Of a DNA stretch of 64,000 nt, positions 52,456 to 62,461 are shown piece after piece (the first letter of the stretch is position 1; the number at the start of each line of letters is the position of its first letter). The notes beneath the pieces were generated by a model that worked only from the letters and a program-made list of their open reading frames with translations, was not told the DNA's origin and did no database searches. Source of the DNA: JAFMDF01 sp965222705 (GTDB lineage Bacteria > Bacteroidota > Bacteroidia > Chitinophagales > Saprospiraceae); contig CBDCUO010000025.1 in NCBI GenBank assembly GCA_965222705.1, forward strand, positions 10,005-74,004. Reading direction: 5' to 3'. Both the position numbers and the translations under genes were made by a program.

Positions 52456-53718
52456 ATGTACGCTAATCCAATAACCTTCGGGTTATTATTGGTATTAATC
52501 CAATGGCATTGCACTACTTCCCCGAATACCCGCGTTTTTGACAATCCTGCTATTGCGCTGGAGAGCATTCAGGCTTTTCCTGTTTCCACTAAAAAGGCAC
52601 TTCCAGTTGAACTGCCCAAAATTAGGCGAACGGGACTGTTAGGAGATGCACCACTACTTTCAGATATTTATACAAAAACCAATTTATCCAATTTTTCTCT
52701 GCCTATCATTGATAGCAAATTGACTTTTGCATTAGCGCAACAACTCCGTTTGTTAAAACTGCGAAAACAACCATTTACGCAACATTTTGGCAATTTATCG
52801 CTCAACCTCGCTGAATTAGAAACAACGATTGAGTTGTTGCTCTTGTGGCAGCATACCTATCCCCAAGGCCTACAAGAACATCTAAACGCCTATCAATTAA
52901 AAGGAAAAGATCAGAAGGGCAATGTTTATTTTACTGGATACTATACACCGGAAATTAAAGCGAAAAAACAAAAGGACAGTCGTTATAAATATCCGCTATA
53001 TGCTTATCCTAAAAGCTGGGAAGGGCCATTACCTTCCCGAGCAGCCATTGACAAAGAAAAGGCTCTGCAAGGAAAAGGATTAGAATTAGCTTACGCCGAA
53101 AAATTGGAAGATATTTATTATATGCAACTACAAGGCTCCGGCCTAGTGCGCTATCCTAGCGGAGAAAGCGAATATTTTGGCTACGCAGGTTCTAACCGCC
53201 ATCCCTACAAAAGTATTGGCCGATATATAAAAGACAATGAAAGCATTCCGCTCAAAAATATTTCGGTAAATGGGGTCAAAAACTTCCTCCGCCATCATCC
53301 TGAAATGGTTGAACCCGTTTTGTTTGTCAACCCTTCTTATACTTTTTTTAAAAAATCCAATTCCATGCCCTTCGGTGCTGGTCATGTTCCGCTTACAGGA
53401 GATTATTCTATAGCAGTAGATAAAAAATATCTACCGTTGGGTAGTTGCCTATTGGCAGCTTTACCAGTGATCGATGAGGATGGTAATTTTTCTCATCATC
53501 AATACCAATTTGTAGTTGCTCAAGATGTGGGCGGAGCAATTAGGGGAACTGGTCATGTAGATGTTTATTGCGGCATTGGGGAAGAGGGTAAGAACAAAGC
53601 CATGGCCTTGCACCATTATGGACAACTTTGGCTATTATTGCCAAAGCCTTCTGACGAGCTAGGACCGGTCCTTTCAGAAGGAGCTATTACTCAACATTCG
53701 AGTCTTCTTAGCTTATAA
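52456..53718 (+). CDS. mltA: Membrane-bound lytic murein transglycosylase A (MltA domain lipoprotein)
   Basis: A 420-residue lipoprotein (lipobox LIQWHC, lipidated C19). The MltA domain (about 130-330) contains VYFTGYYTPEIKAKKQKDSRYKYPLYAYP, DIYYMQLQGSGLVRYPSGE and GYAGSNRHPYKSIGRYI. The C-terminal 3D domain holds the conserved aspartates in VVAQDVGGAIRGTGHVDVYCG (D357 and those after it), which supply the catalytic acid. The enzyme cleaves peptidoglycan glycan strands with formation of 1,6-anhydro ends. The ATG at 52456 begins the short lipoprotein signal. Length is typical. Confidence 0.93.
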   Translation: MYANPITFGLLLVLIQWHCTTSPNTRVFDNPAIALESIQAFPVSTKKALPVELPKIRRTGLLGDAPLLSDIYTKTNLSNFSLPIIDSKLTFALAQQLRLLKLRKQPFTQHFGNLSLNLAELETTIELLLLWQHTYPQGLQEHLNAYQLKGKDQKGNVYFTGYYTPEIKAKKQKDSRYKYPLYAYPKSWEGPLPSRAAIDKEKALQGKGLELAYAEKLEDIYYMQLQGSGLVRYPSGESEYFGYAGSNRHPYKSIGRYIKDNESIPLKNISVNGVKNFLRHHPEMVEPVLFVNPSYTFFKKSNSMPFGAGHVPLTGDYSIAVDKKYLPLGSCLLAALPVIDEDGNFSHHQYQFVVAQDVGGAIRGTGHVDVYCGIGEEGKNKAMALHHYGQLWLLLPKPSDELGPVLSEGAITQHSSLLSL

Positions 53719-54043
53719 GCTTTAAAAATTATGCATTAATTATAGGCTTGGTTTCTAAATGCCCCAATTACGGAATCTGCGCTTCTAGCCACTTGTTTAT
53801 TAATAATCAGGTAATTTTAGCACTAAGCTTCTTTTTGGCTATAATTGCTTTTTTAATTCAATAGTCTATAGCTACTCTTGCTTCTTGCCCAATTATGCAA
53901 ACACCATAGAAAATCTCAAATATTTCATAACCACTTTTGTAAAAAAACGTTAGTATTGCAAACAGAATAAATTGCTTTTGCATTGGCAAAAATGATAAGC
54001 TTTTATTTGTATCTACTCCGTTCATCAGTTAAACCAATTTTAT
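53719..54043. other. Intergenic region upstream of the acyl-CoA dehydrogenase
   Basis: About 325 AT-rich bases with no ORF or RNA gene. The promoter of the acyl-CoA dehydrogenase-recD2 unit is presumably here; a TTTTATTTG block near 54003 is a partial match only. Confidence 0.35.
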
Positions 54044-55204
54044 ATGTATTTTACGGAAGAACACCATTTTTTTAGAGAAGGATTTCGCAATTTTTTACAA
54101 AAAGAAGTTGTTCCGCAGATTGAAAAATGGGAACAAAGCGGCACAATTGACCGATTTATCTGGGAAAAGTTTGGCGAAATGGGCTACTTTGGAATCAACT
54201 ATCCCGAAGAGTATGGGGGATTAAATTTGGACCTGTTTTATACCGTCATTTTTCTGGAAGAATTGCAGCGGATCGGTTCTGGTGGGTTTGCTGCTGCTAT
54301 GTGGGCACATGCCTATTTGGCCATGACCCATGTTCATAAAGAAGGCAGTCCAGCTATTAAAGAAAGATACTTAAGCCCTAGTATCGAAGGCAAAAAGATC
54401 GGTTGTCTATGTATTAGCGAACCTTTCGGAGGCTCAGATGTAGCAAGTATCCGCACTACTGCTATAAAAAAAGGCGACAAATACATTATCAATGGCTCGA
54501 AAACCTTCATTACTAATGGTGTTTATAGCGACTATTTGGTAGTAGCTGCCAAAACCGAACCCAGCTTAAAGCATAAAGGCATAAGCATTTTTATCCTTGA
54601 TCGCGATACATCCGGTATTAGTGCATCTAAATTGGACAAATTGGGCTGGCGAGCTTCTGATACTGGCGAAATAGCCTTTGATGAGGTTGCTATTCCTGAA
54701 GAAAATTTAATGGGCTTAGAGGGCAAGGGCTTCGCCTACATTATGCAGCATTTTGCTTTAGAGCGGATGATTATGGGTATCAATGCCCATGCTCGAGCAG
54801 AATATGCATTGGATTACACCATGAACTATATGTCAGAACGCAAAGCCTTTGGCAAAAAACTCAACGAATTTCAGGTGCTTCGACACCGAATCGCCCAAAT
54901 GGCCAGTGAGGTAGAAATGCACAAGACTTTCAATTATTCTATTGTCAAACGACTGGATGAGGGCCAATATGTAGTAAAAGAAGCGAGCATGTCCAAACTC
55001 CTTTCTACTAAAATGGCAGACAAAGTCATTTATCAATGTTTGCAAATGTTGGGTGGCTATGGGTATATGGAAGAATACCCATTGGCAAGATTGTTTCGGG
55101 ACAGCCGTTTGGGACCAATAGGCGGTGGCACTAGTGAGATTATGTGCGAAATTATTGCAAAAATGGTCATTGATAAAAAAGAATATGAGAAAGCTGCTAA
55201 ATAA
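54044..55204 (+). CDS. Acyl-CoA dehydrogenase, LCAD-type
   Basis: A 386-residue FAD flavoenzyme of beta-oxidation that introduces a C2-C3 double bond into an acyl-CoA. The signature CISEPFGGSDVASIRTTA and the FAD/adenine contacts MLGGYGYMEEYPLARLFRDSR are present. The usual catalytic Glu of MCAD-type enzymes (in 'YEGT') is glycine here (IGGGTSEIM). The alternative base found in long-chain and isovaleryl types is present: E240 in FALERMIMG. This places it with LCAD-like enzymes, though chain length is not certain. Only three bases separate its stop from recD2, so both are translated from one mRNA despite unrelated roles. Confidence 0.92.
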   Translation: MYFTEEHHFFREGFRNFLQKEVVPQIEKWEQSGTIDRFIWEKFGEMGYFGINYPEEYGGLNLDLFYTVIFLEELQRIGSGGFAAAMWAHAYLAMTHVHKEGSPAIKERYLSPSIEGKKIGCLCISEPFGGSDVASIRTTAIKKGDKYIINGSKTFITNGVYSDYLVVAAKTEPSLKHKGISIFILDRDTSGISASKLDKLGWRASDTGEIAFDEVAIPEENLMGLEGKGFAYIMQHFALERMIMGINAHARAEYALDYTMNYMSERKAFGKKLNEFQVLRHRIAQMASEVEMHKTFNYSIVKRLDEGQYVVKEASMSKLLSTKMADKVIYQCLQMLGGYGYMEEYPLARLFRDSRLGPIGGGTSEIMCEIIAKMVIDKKEYEKAAK

Positions 55205-55207
55205 AAA

Positions 55208-57364
55208 ATGGACGAAATCTACGGCCATATAGAGCGCATCACCTTTCAAAACCCTGACAATGGCTATACCGTTGCTCGTCTGAAAGAGTCTCGAAAAAAA
55301 GATTTGACAACCATTGTCGGCACATTGACTTCTGTACAAGTAGGCGAAACCTTGCGTTGCAAAGGGTTTTGGAAAAATGATATGAATTATGGCTTTCAAT
55401 TTCAAGTGCAGGAATACGAAGTAGAAAGACCTAGCTCCAAACAGGGTATCAAAAAATACCTTAGTTCGGGTCTGATTAAGGGAATCGGACCTGCTTTTGC
55501 AGAGCGCATTGTTGAATATTATAGTCTTGAAACATTAGCTGTCATTGATAAAAACCCTGATTCTTTGCTGGAAGTGAATGGCATTGGAGCCAAACGACTA
55601 GCGCGCATTAAAAGCTGCTGGGAAGAACAAAAAGCCATTCGGGAAGTGATGGTTTTTCTGCAAAGTTTTGGTGTCAGTCCGACCTACGCCAAAAAGGTGT
55701 TTAAAACCTATGGCGAAGCCAGCATTGAAACCGTCAAAGAAAATCCTTATCAACTTGCCAGAGATATTTGGGGTATTGGTTTTAAAACGGCGGACCTAAC
55801 TGCCCGAAAAATGGGCATTCCGGTTGATGCCGCCATTCGCATTGATTCTGGAGTGGAGTATGTGCTATCAGAATTATCCAATGAGGGGCATACCTGCTAT
55901 CCGATGGATAAATTTTTGGAAGCAGCTCAAAAATTGCTGGCTGTAGAAGCCAATCTGATTGATGCCCGACTAGACGCCATACTGGCCGCCGACCGAATCG
56001 TTATCCAGTCATTGGAAATTGACAAACAACCCTGCGCTTGTATTTGGCTAAAAGTCTTTTTTCTGTGCGAGCAAGGCATTGTTAAAGAATGGAAACGGCT
56101 CCATAAAGGCACATCTACTCTCCGAAAAATCGCCCCAGACAAAGCTATCACCTGGGCGCAAAAACAGCTAAACATCCGGTTAGCTCCCAAGCAACAAGTC
56201 GCTGTCAGCCAAAGTCTTACAGAAAAAATCCATATTATTACTGGTGGGCCAGGAACAGGCAAAAGTACTATCACAAAAGTCATTTTACACATTATCCAGC
56301 AACTAACCAAAAAGATTTTGCTGGCTGCACCCACCGGACGCGCAGCCAAACGACTATCGGAAATCATAGGCCTGGAAGCAAAGACGATTCATAGTTTGTT
56401 AGAGTTTGATTTTGGAATTAATGGCTTTAGAAAAAGCCACGACAATCCACTAGACTGCGATCTATTGATTGTAGATGAAGCCAGTATGATCGATACGGTA
56501 TTGATGTATAATTTGCTAAAGGCAATACCTAGTTCTGCTCGATTAGTGTTGGTAGGCGATACGGACCAACTGCCCAGCGTGGGAGCCGGAAATGTCCTTA
56601 AAGACTTAATAATTACTAATGAAACGAAAGTAAGTCAACTAACGGAAATTTTCCGACAAGCCGCCCACTCCAAAATTATTATTAATGCCCACCGTATCAA
56701 TGCTGGTCAATTCCCCAATATTAAAACCGAGCCGGATGCTGATTTCTTTTTTATTGAAAAAGAAGATACAGAAGCCATTATCCCACTAGTTACCGGTCTG
56801 GTTAAAACCCGCCTGCCCAACAAATATGGTCTGGATGCTATTGATGATATTCAGGTCTTAAGTCCCATGAATAGAGGAATTATTGGCACTCGCAATCTAA
56901 ACAAGGCCTTGCAGCAGGAACTCAATCCTTCTACCGACCCACTCATCAAGGCAGGAAGAACCTTCCACCTCCATGATAAAGTCATGCAGATACGCAATAA
57001 TTACGATAAAGAAGTCTTTAATGGCGATGTCGGGCGCATCAAAAAAATTGATCGGATCGAGCAAGAGCTATCCATTGATTTTGAAGGCAAAATCGTCAGC
57101 TATGATTTTTCTGACATAGACCAGTTGATGTTGGCTTATGCCGTTTCTGTACATAAATACCAAGGTAGTGAATGCCCCTGTATCCTTATGCCCATACATA
57201 CCACCCACTATATGATGCTCTATCGAAATATGCTTTATACAGGGATTACGCGTGGGAAAAAACTAGTCATTTTAATTGGTACGACCAAAGCTTTGTCCAT
57301 GGCAATAAATAACAATAAGGTTGCCAGACGGTACACAGGTTTATTAGGAGCTTTTACTCAATAA
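55208..57364 (+). CDS. recD2: ATP-dependent RecD2-type DNA helicase
   Basis: A 718-residue 5'-3' SF1B helicase. The N-terminal OB-like region (EIYGHIERITFQNPDNGYTVARL) and helix-hairpin-helix segment (LIKGIGPAFAERIVEYYS, NGIGAKRLARI) are RecD2-specific. Helicase motifs: Walker A IITGGPGTGKSTIT (about residue 346), motif Ia LAAPTGRAAKRL, Walker B LLIVDEASMID, motif III VLVGDTDQLPSVGAG and motif VI YAVSVHKYQGSE...YTGITRGKK. Complete length. No recB or recC is nearby, as expected for RecD2. It starts three bases after the acyl-CoA dehydrogenase and ends before a strong terminator at 57523-57558. Confidence 0.95.
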   Translation: MDEIYGHIERITFQNPDNGYTVARLKESRKKDLTTIVGTLTSVQVGETLRCKGFWKNDMNYGFQFQVQEYEVERPSSKQGIKKYLSSGLIKGIGPAFAERIVEYYSLETLAVIDKNPDSLLEVNGIGAKRLARIKSCWEEQKAIREVMVFLQSFGVSPTYAKKVFKTYGEASIETVKENPYQLARDIWGIGFKTADLTARKMGIPVDAAIRIDSGVEYVLSELSNEGHTCYPMDKFLEAAQKLLAVEANLIDARLDAILAADRIVIQSLEIDKQPCACIWLKVFFLCEQGIVKEWKRLHKGTSTLRKIAPDKAITWAQKQLNIRLAPKQQVAVSQSLTEKIHIITGGPGTGKSTITKVILHIIQQLTKKILLAAPTGRAAKRLSEIIGLEAKTIHSLLEFDFGINGFRKSHDNPLDCDLLIVDEASMIDTVLMYNLLKAIPSSARLVLVGDTDQLPSVGAGNVLKDLIITNETKVSQLTEIFRQAAHSKIIINAHRINAGQFPNIKTEPDADFFFIEKEDTEAIIPLVTGLVKTRLPNKYGLDAIDDIQVLSPMNRGIIGTRNLNKALQQELNPSTDPLIKAGRTFHLHDKVMQIRNNYDKEVFNGDVGRIKKIDRIEQELSIDFEGKIVSYDFSDIDQLMLAYAVSVHKYQGSECPCILMPIHTTHYMMLYRNMLYTGITRGKKLVILIGTTKALSMAINNNKVARRYTGLLGAFTQ

Positions 57365-57522
57365 TACAATGAAAGAGTTTGTGGGGTTAGTGTAAAATTT
57401 ATACAAAAAAAATAATTTTATATAAATATTATTGGCATCTTTTTTGAGCATTTACTCTCTTGAAACTTGTGTTCAATTTTAGGTTTACACTATTTACAGG
57501 TTTCAATGTGAGTATGTAAGAA

Positions 57523-57558
57523 TAGCGGTAGTTCTATGGAGTTACCGCTACTTTTTTT
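57523..57558 (+). terminator. Intrinsic terminator after recD2
   Basis: TAGCGGTA (57523-57530) pairs with TACCGCTA (57543-57550). With wobbles, the stem extends inward to about 12 pairs around a UAUG loop. C and seven Ts follow (57552-57558). It ends the acyl-CoA dehydrogenase-recD2 mRNA about 160 bases after the recD2 stop. Confidence 0.88.
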
Positions 57559-57625
57559 GTTTTGAAGGAATAATTCCCTTTTTGCACACTTAATAAAAAC
57601 AGGGAGTTTGTTTGCATTTATCGTG

Positions 57626-58918
57626 TTAGGGTTTTTCTCTATGTGTTCGATCTTTCACCTTAATAATCAATCGCAAGGACTGGTCGTAAGTCAAATAATT
57701 CCACACCCAATTGATAAAAACGATGACCTTATTCCGCATACCAATCAGAGAAAATAAATGCACAAATAGCCAGATAAACCAAGCAAAAGAGCCTTGCAGT
57801 TTAAAGCGGGGCAGGTCAACCACCGCCAAATGCCTACCAATGGTAGCCATTGATCCCAAGTCTTTGTACTGAAAGACTTCCATTGGTTTTTCTTTTTTCC
57901 GTCGTTTAAAATTTCTTGCCAATTGTTTGGCTTGTTGAATCGCTACTTGCGCTACTTGTGGATGCCCTTGTGAATAAGCCCTCTCTTCCATATATGCAAT
58001 ATCCCCAACGGCAAAAATATCTTCAAAGTTTTCCACCTGATTATAACGATTGACTTTGAGTCGATTGCCGCGAATTATACAGGATTCAGGTAGGCCTTTT
58101 AGTTTATTTCCAATGATACCAGCCGCCCAGATCACTTTTCGGGATCGGATTTTTGAGCCGTCTTTCATATAGACAAAACTTTCGTCCACCGTTGTCACCC
58201 GATTATTTAGAATAACTTTCACTCCTAGATTTTGCAAAAATTTGAGTGCTTTTGTAGAGGCCTTTGCAGACATTCCTTTTAATAAAACGGGACCGCTTTG
58301 CACTAGGTAAATATCTACTTCTTCATTATCTAATTCGGGATAATCTTTGGGCAAAATATATTTTTTCATTTCTGCTAAAGCTCCGGCAACTTCTACGCCC
58401 GTCGGTCCCCCTCCCACAATAACGATATCAATATAGCCTTGTCTTTCTTCATATTCATCCATAGAAAGCGCAATCTCGTAATCATTAAAAATGGCATTTC
58501 TCAAGAACAAGGCCTCTCCTACCGACTTCATTGGGATGCAATATTTCCTTAGGTTTTCATTTCCAAAAAAATTGGTGTCTGCCCCCGTAGCCACTACCAG
58601 ATAGTCGTAGTACATAATGCCCAGAGAGGTCCTTAGATACTTCTTTTCTAGTACCACTTCTTTCACTTCTGTTACCCGAATATAAATATTTTTATGCCGC
58701 TGAAATAGCTTTCGCAAAGGAAAAGCAATAGAGCTTGGTTCCAAACCTGCCATGGCCACCTGGTAAAAAAGGGGCTGAAATTGGTGATAATTATTTTTGT
58801 CCACCAATACGATCTGATAATCAGATTTAGCTAATTTCTGTGCCAGAGTCAGCCCAGCAAATCCGCCGCCAATAATAACAATTCTTTGCTGATCTGTTTC
58901 GGGTATATTAACTTTCAT
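57626..58918 (-). CDS. Type II NADH dehydrogenase (NDH-2 like)
   Basis: A 430-residue FAD enzyme that oxidises NADH and reduces quinone without pumping protons. The FAD-binding motif is RIVIIGGGFAGLTLAQKL (about residues 12-29) and the NADH-binding motif is IDIVIVGGGPTGVEVAGAL (about 163-181). The second FAD contact IFAVGDIAYM and the quinone-side block HPQVAQVAIQQAKQLARNF are present. The C-terminal third has amphipathic hydrophobic segments (FAWFIWLFVHLFSLIGMRNKVIVFINWVWNYL), the monotopic membrane anchor of the family. Length is normal. It faces recD2 tail to tail. Confidence 0.92.
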   Translation of the reverse strand: MKVNIPETDQQRIVIIGGGFAGLTLAQKLAKSDYQIVLVDKNNYHQFQPLFYQVAMAGLEPSSIAFPLRKLFQRHKNIYIRVTEVKEVVLEKKYLRTSLGIMYYDYLVVATGADTNFFGNENLRKYCIPMKSVGEALFLRNAIFNDYEIALSMDEYEERQGYIDIVIVGGGPTGVEVAGALAEMKKYILPKDYPELDNEEVDIYLVQSGPVLLKGMSAKASTKALKFLQNLGVKVILNNRVTTVDESFVYMKDGSKIRSRKVIWAAGIIGNKLKGLPESCIIRGNRLKVNRYNQVENFEDIFAVGDIAYMEERAYSQGHPQVAQVAIQQAKQLARNFKRRKKEKPMEVFQYKDLGSMATIGRHLAVVDLPRFKLQGSFAWFIWLFVHLFSLIGMRNKVIVFINWVWNYLTYDQSLRLIIKVKDRTHREKP

Positions 58919-58988
58919 TTAGAGGATCGGTTTTAGAGCCTATTTGGAATAGCTTTTTTGGTAGAAAACTAGCAGTTGGTAAATGGTG

Positions 58989-59028
58989 AAAAAAAATTCC
59001 CGCTGAAACAAGGGCTGTTCCAGCGGGA
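58989..59028 (-). terminator. Intrinsic terminator after secDF
   Basis: TCCCGCTG (58998-59005) pairs with CAGCGGGA (59021-59028); after one mismatch, four more inner pairs follow around a 5-nt loop. On the minus strand the hairpin is followed by A and eight Ts (58996-58989). It lies about 90 bases after the secDF stop. Confidence 0.85.
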
Positions 59029-59116
59029 CTTCTAAACACGCTATAATGTTCTTCATGGAAGAACGCATTAAAGGTAGTGTTAATCTTTTGTTTCACAAAA
59101 TAATTTCACAAAATAA

Positions 59117-62100
59117 TCAGGACCTCGCTGCCGCTGCTCTGGAAAAGCTCTTCTTCTTTTTCTCTTTAGGTTTTAACTCTCCTGTTAAATCCGACATAAT
59201 CGGAGTCGCCACAAAAATAGAAGAATAGGTACCGACAATAATGCCAATCACCAGCGCAAAAGCAAAACCCTTGATACTTCCTGCCCCAAAAATAAACAGC
59301 ATTAATACCATAAATAAAGTAGTCAAAGAAGTAATGACCGTTCTACTGACGGTGCTATTGATTGCCATATTGATCACTTCGTGCTTGCTTTTATTGGTGT
59401 AAGCATTCATATATTCCCGAATTCGGTCAAATACAACTACAGTATCGTTGATTGAATAACCAATCACCGTCAAAATAGCTGCAATAAAGGCTTGGTCTAT
59501 TTCCAAGGCAAAAGGCACAATTCCCCAAAGCAAGGAAAACAAGCCCAAAACGACTAGCGTATCGTGAAATAAAGCTGCAACGGCTCCTGCGCTATATTGC
59601 CATTTACTAAATCGAATAAAAATATAAAGGAAAATCAATAATAAGGCAAAAGCACCCGCTTTAAAAGAACTGCTTGTAATGTCATCTGCAATGGTTGGTC
59701 CAACTTTGCTGGAAGCAATAACATGTGTCCCATTGAAATCTGGTGACTTAAACCTTTCCAGATCAACCTCAATCCCCGGAAGTGTAGAAATGCCTTCGTG
59801 CAACTTTGCCATTACCTGCGCTGCCGCTTGCTCGGTGGTTTCACTCACCAAATAATCGGTCACAATATTAAAAGTATTCTCTGTATTTACCGCTTTTACA
59901 ACTGGCTCTGAACCGAAAGGTTCTGCCAGAGCTTCTCTCAGTTGTTGGGAATTAACATTCATTCCTTCTGCGAATTCCACGTTATAGGAATAGCCGCCTT
60001 TAAAATCCACCCCTAAATCAAAACCCTTCATAAACATAGACCCCAATCCTAGTATAATAATAGCACCAGAAATCATATAAGCTATCTTCCGTTTACCCAA
60101 CCAGTCAATATTCAAATTGGCAAACATATTTTTAGAGAACCCTGTCCAAAAAGTCATCTCCCTTCCTTTATCCTTCGTCCACCAGTCGATCATCAAACGC
60201 CCCACTAAAACTGCTGTAAATAAGGAAGATAATACACCTATAATCAAAACAACCGCAAAGCCTTTAATCGGTCCTAGTCCAAAATAGGCTAACACAATAG
60301 CGGTCAAAATAGTCGTAACATTGGCATCAATAATAGCAGAATAGGAATGCTTAAATCCATCCGATATGGCCATTAGAAGGGTCTTGCCTTCTCGCAGCTC
60401 TTCTCGAATACGCTCGTAAATGATTACGTTGGCATCCACTGCCATACCAACGGTCAAAATGATGCCCGCAATACCAGGTAAAGTCAACACAGTTCCCAGA
60501 GAAGCTAAGGTTCCAAAAATAAAAAACAGGTTCATCAACAAAGCAATGATCGAAACAATCCCTCCTGTACCATAATATAAGACCATAAAAATCAAAACCA
60601 GAACAAATCCAATCACAATAGAAGTAAGTCCTCTTCTAATATTATCTGCTCCTAAAGAAGGTCCCACGACGGCTTCCTGGATGATTTCCGTTTTTGCCGG
60701 CAGTTTCCCAATTTGTAAGATACTTGCCAGGTCATTAGCTTCTTGAATAGTAAAGTTACCTGTAATAGAAGTATTCCCATTTAAAATGGCGCTCCTTACG
60801 CTCGGTGCAGATACAACCTTGTCATCGAGCACAATCGCTACAGCTCTTTGATTATCATTATAGGCTTGAGTCGTCATATCGCCCCATATTTTTGCGCCCT
60901 GGCTATTCATCCGTAAAGAAACACCCATTTCTCCCGTTTGTGGATCAGGAGTAGGTTGGGCATCAATCACCAAATCACCTTCCAAAGGTGCTTTATTAGA
61001 GCCTCTACGCATTTTGATGGCGTACAACTCATAGTCATCCGTCAACTCTTTAGTGTTATAATCTGTCACCGGTTTGGAGGACCAGCGAAAGGACAAATCC
61101 CTTGGAAAGAGGGCTTTCATATCAGGACGTTCCAGCATTTGGATAATCGCTTCCCGTTGATTTTTCTTGGCAGTGCCCATTACGGCAGTCGGAAAGTTAA
61201 TCTGCCCAGAAGCATTTACGGCATTGGGCGTAAAGATGCTATACAGTGGTCCGTCTGTAATAGAAGGCGTAACAGCTACTTCTTCTACTTTTAATGTAGA
61301 ATCGGTGATATTTCCAGAGGAATCCCTAGCATAAGTGTAGGAAGAATCCAATCGGACCGTGGGTGCATCGCCTTCTTCCCCAGCGGCTTCTCTTCTCAAA
61401 CGTTCATTTACTTGAGTAAAAGCGTCTATAATGCCGGCATCTCCGATTCTGTAAACATCCCAAAATTCCAGCTTAGCCGTTGCTTGTAAAAAGTTTCTGG
61501 CGCGTTCCGGGTTATCTACACCCGGCAATTCTACAATAATCAAATCTCTGGAGGCATCGAGTGAAACGTTTGGTTGCGTTACACCAAACTCATCAATGCG
61601 ATCTTTTAATCGCTGGTGGGTTAATTTCACCGTTTCATCTGCCTTTTGTCGAATTAAACGGGCAACCTCCGTATTAGAGGTATTAAAATTAATATCTTCT
61701 CTAAGGGCTTCATTTCTTTGAAAAATATTCGCTAACGTTTTGCCATTAGCAATTTTATCAAATTCGTTAACAAATAAAGTCACATAATCAGATTGCGCAC
61801 TTTTCTGTGCTTCGGATGCTTTTTCTAACGCTTCTAAAAAAGTAGGGTCTTTGGAGTCATTGGCCAGTGCCCTAATGAAGTCTCTTAAATCAACCTGTAA
61901 AATGACACTCATGCCTCCTTCTAAATCCAAGCCATAAGCTAGTTGACTTTGTTTTAATTCTTCATAGGTAAAATCTTTCAGCAATGGAATGCTAAAAATT
62001 ACTTCGCTGGACATAGAGTCCAGATAGGCCGTCTTGGCAGCACGCTTTTGGGCGTCCCGTTCTTCTTCGGGGAAGTTGGCTGCATATGCTTCAGCATACT

Positions 62101-62209
62101 CCGTGGCGTTATTGTCCACCCGATTGGTCGGGATGACCAGTAAAAACTGGTATAAACACACCAATGCCATGACGATCAAGAAAAAACGAATGGTTCCTTT
62201 TCCTTGCAT
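59117..62209 (-). CDS. secDF: Fused protein translocase subunit SecDF
   Basis: A 1030-residue fusion of SecD and SecF, which uses the proton gradient to pull proteins through SecYEG. It has twelve predicted membrane helices. The SecD half shows YGLDLEGGMSVILQVD, the P1 domain and QEAVVGPSLGADNIRRG. Its helices include GTVLTLPGIAGIILTVGMAVDANVIIYERIREELREGKT, the hallmark with the conserved Asp. The SecF half begins FDLGVDFKGGYSYNVEF and holds AAILTVIGYSINDTVVVFDRIREYM. Both halves are complete. A fused SecDF is usual in Bacteroidota. Strong promoter box upstream and terminator downstream mark a single-gene unit. Confidence 0.97.
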   Translation of the reverse strand: MQGKGTIRFFLIVMALVCLYQFLLVIPTNRVDNNATEYAEAYAANFPEEERDAQKRAAKTAYLDSMSSEVIFSIPLLKDFTYEELKQSQLAYGLDLEGGMSVILQVDLRDFIRALANDSKDPTFLEALEKASEAQKSAQSDYVTLFVNEFDKIANGKTLANIFQRNEALREDINFNTSNTEVARLIRQKADETVKLTHQRLKDRIDEFGVTQPNVSLDASRDLIIVELPGVDNPERARNFLQATAKLEFWDVYRIGDAGIIDAFTQVNERLRREAAGEEGDAPTVRLDSSYTYARDSSGNITDSTLKVEEVAVTPSITDGPLYSIFTPNAVNASGQINFPTAVMGTAKKNQREAIIQMLERPDMKALFPRDLSFRWSSKPVTDYNTKELTDDYELYAIKMRRGSNKAPLEGDLVIDAQPTPDPQTGEMGVSLRMNSQGAKIWGDMTTQAYNDNQRAVAIVLDDKVVSAPSVRSAILNGNTSITGNFTIQEANDLASILQIGKLPAKTEIIQEAVVGPSLGADNIRRGLTSIVIGFVLVLIFMVLYYGTGGIVSIIALLMNLFFIFGTLASLGTVLTLPGIAGIILTVGMAVDANVIIYERIREELREGKTLLMAISDGFKHSYSAIIDANVTTILTAIVLAYFGLGPIKGFAVVLIIGVLSSLFTAVLVGRLMIDWWTKDKGREMTFWTGFSKNMFANLNIDWLGKRKIAYMISGAIIILGLGSMFMKGFDLGVDFKGGYSYNVEFAEGMNVNSQQLREALAEPFGSEPVVKAVNTENTFNIVTDYLVSETTEQAAAQVMAKLHEGISTLPGIEVDLERFKSPDFNGTHVIASSKVGPTIADDITSSSFKAGAFALLLIFLYIFIRFSKWQYSAGAVAALFHDTLVVLGLFSLLWGIVPFALEIDQAFIAAILTVIGYSINDTVVVFDRIREYMNAYTNKSKHEVINMAINSTVSRTVITSLTTLFMVLMLFIFGAGSIKGFAFALVIGIIVGTYSSIFVATPIMSDLTGELKPKEKKKKSFSRAAAARS

Positions 62210-62315
62210 GACTAATACTTTTTTAGAAAATTTTTAAAGAAAATTAGAAGAGTGCGGTATGCATTTTCTCATCCAAGTTCTCTTTATTAAAAAATAAGGT
62301 TAGAAAAAAACTGCG

Positions 62316-62345
62316 CAAATATACGGCTTTTACCATTATTCTGCC
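62316..62345 (-). promoter_or_regulatory. Promoter of secDF
   Basis: The minus strand reads TATATTTG at 62323-62316, an exact -7 box, about 105 bases before the secDF start. At 20 bases further upstream lies TGG (62346-62344), two of three bases of the TTG element. Confidence 0.55.
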
Positions 62346-62461
62346 AGATTTGTTGCATTATCCAAACTGCAATCATTTTCTCAAAATTACAGCCAGATTC
62401 AAAATAAAAATGGCATCTTTGCAGCCTTTTCACTGCATCAACATTCCATATAACTTATAGG

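Noticed and set aside
54833..55405. A 190-residue minus-strand frame across the acyl-CoA dehydrogenase and recD2 junction
   Set aside because: It spans two well-supported genes on the other strand, and its composition is that of a shadow frame.
55927..56367. A 146-residue minus-strand frame
   Set aside because: Antisense to the RecD2 Walker A region.
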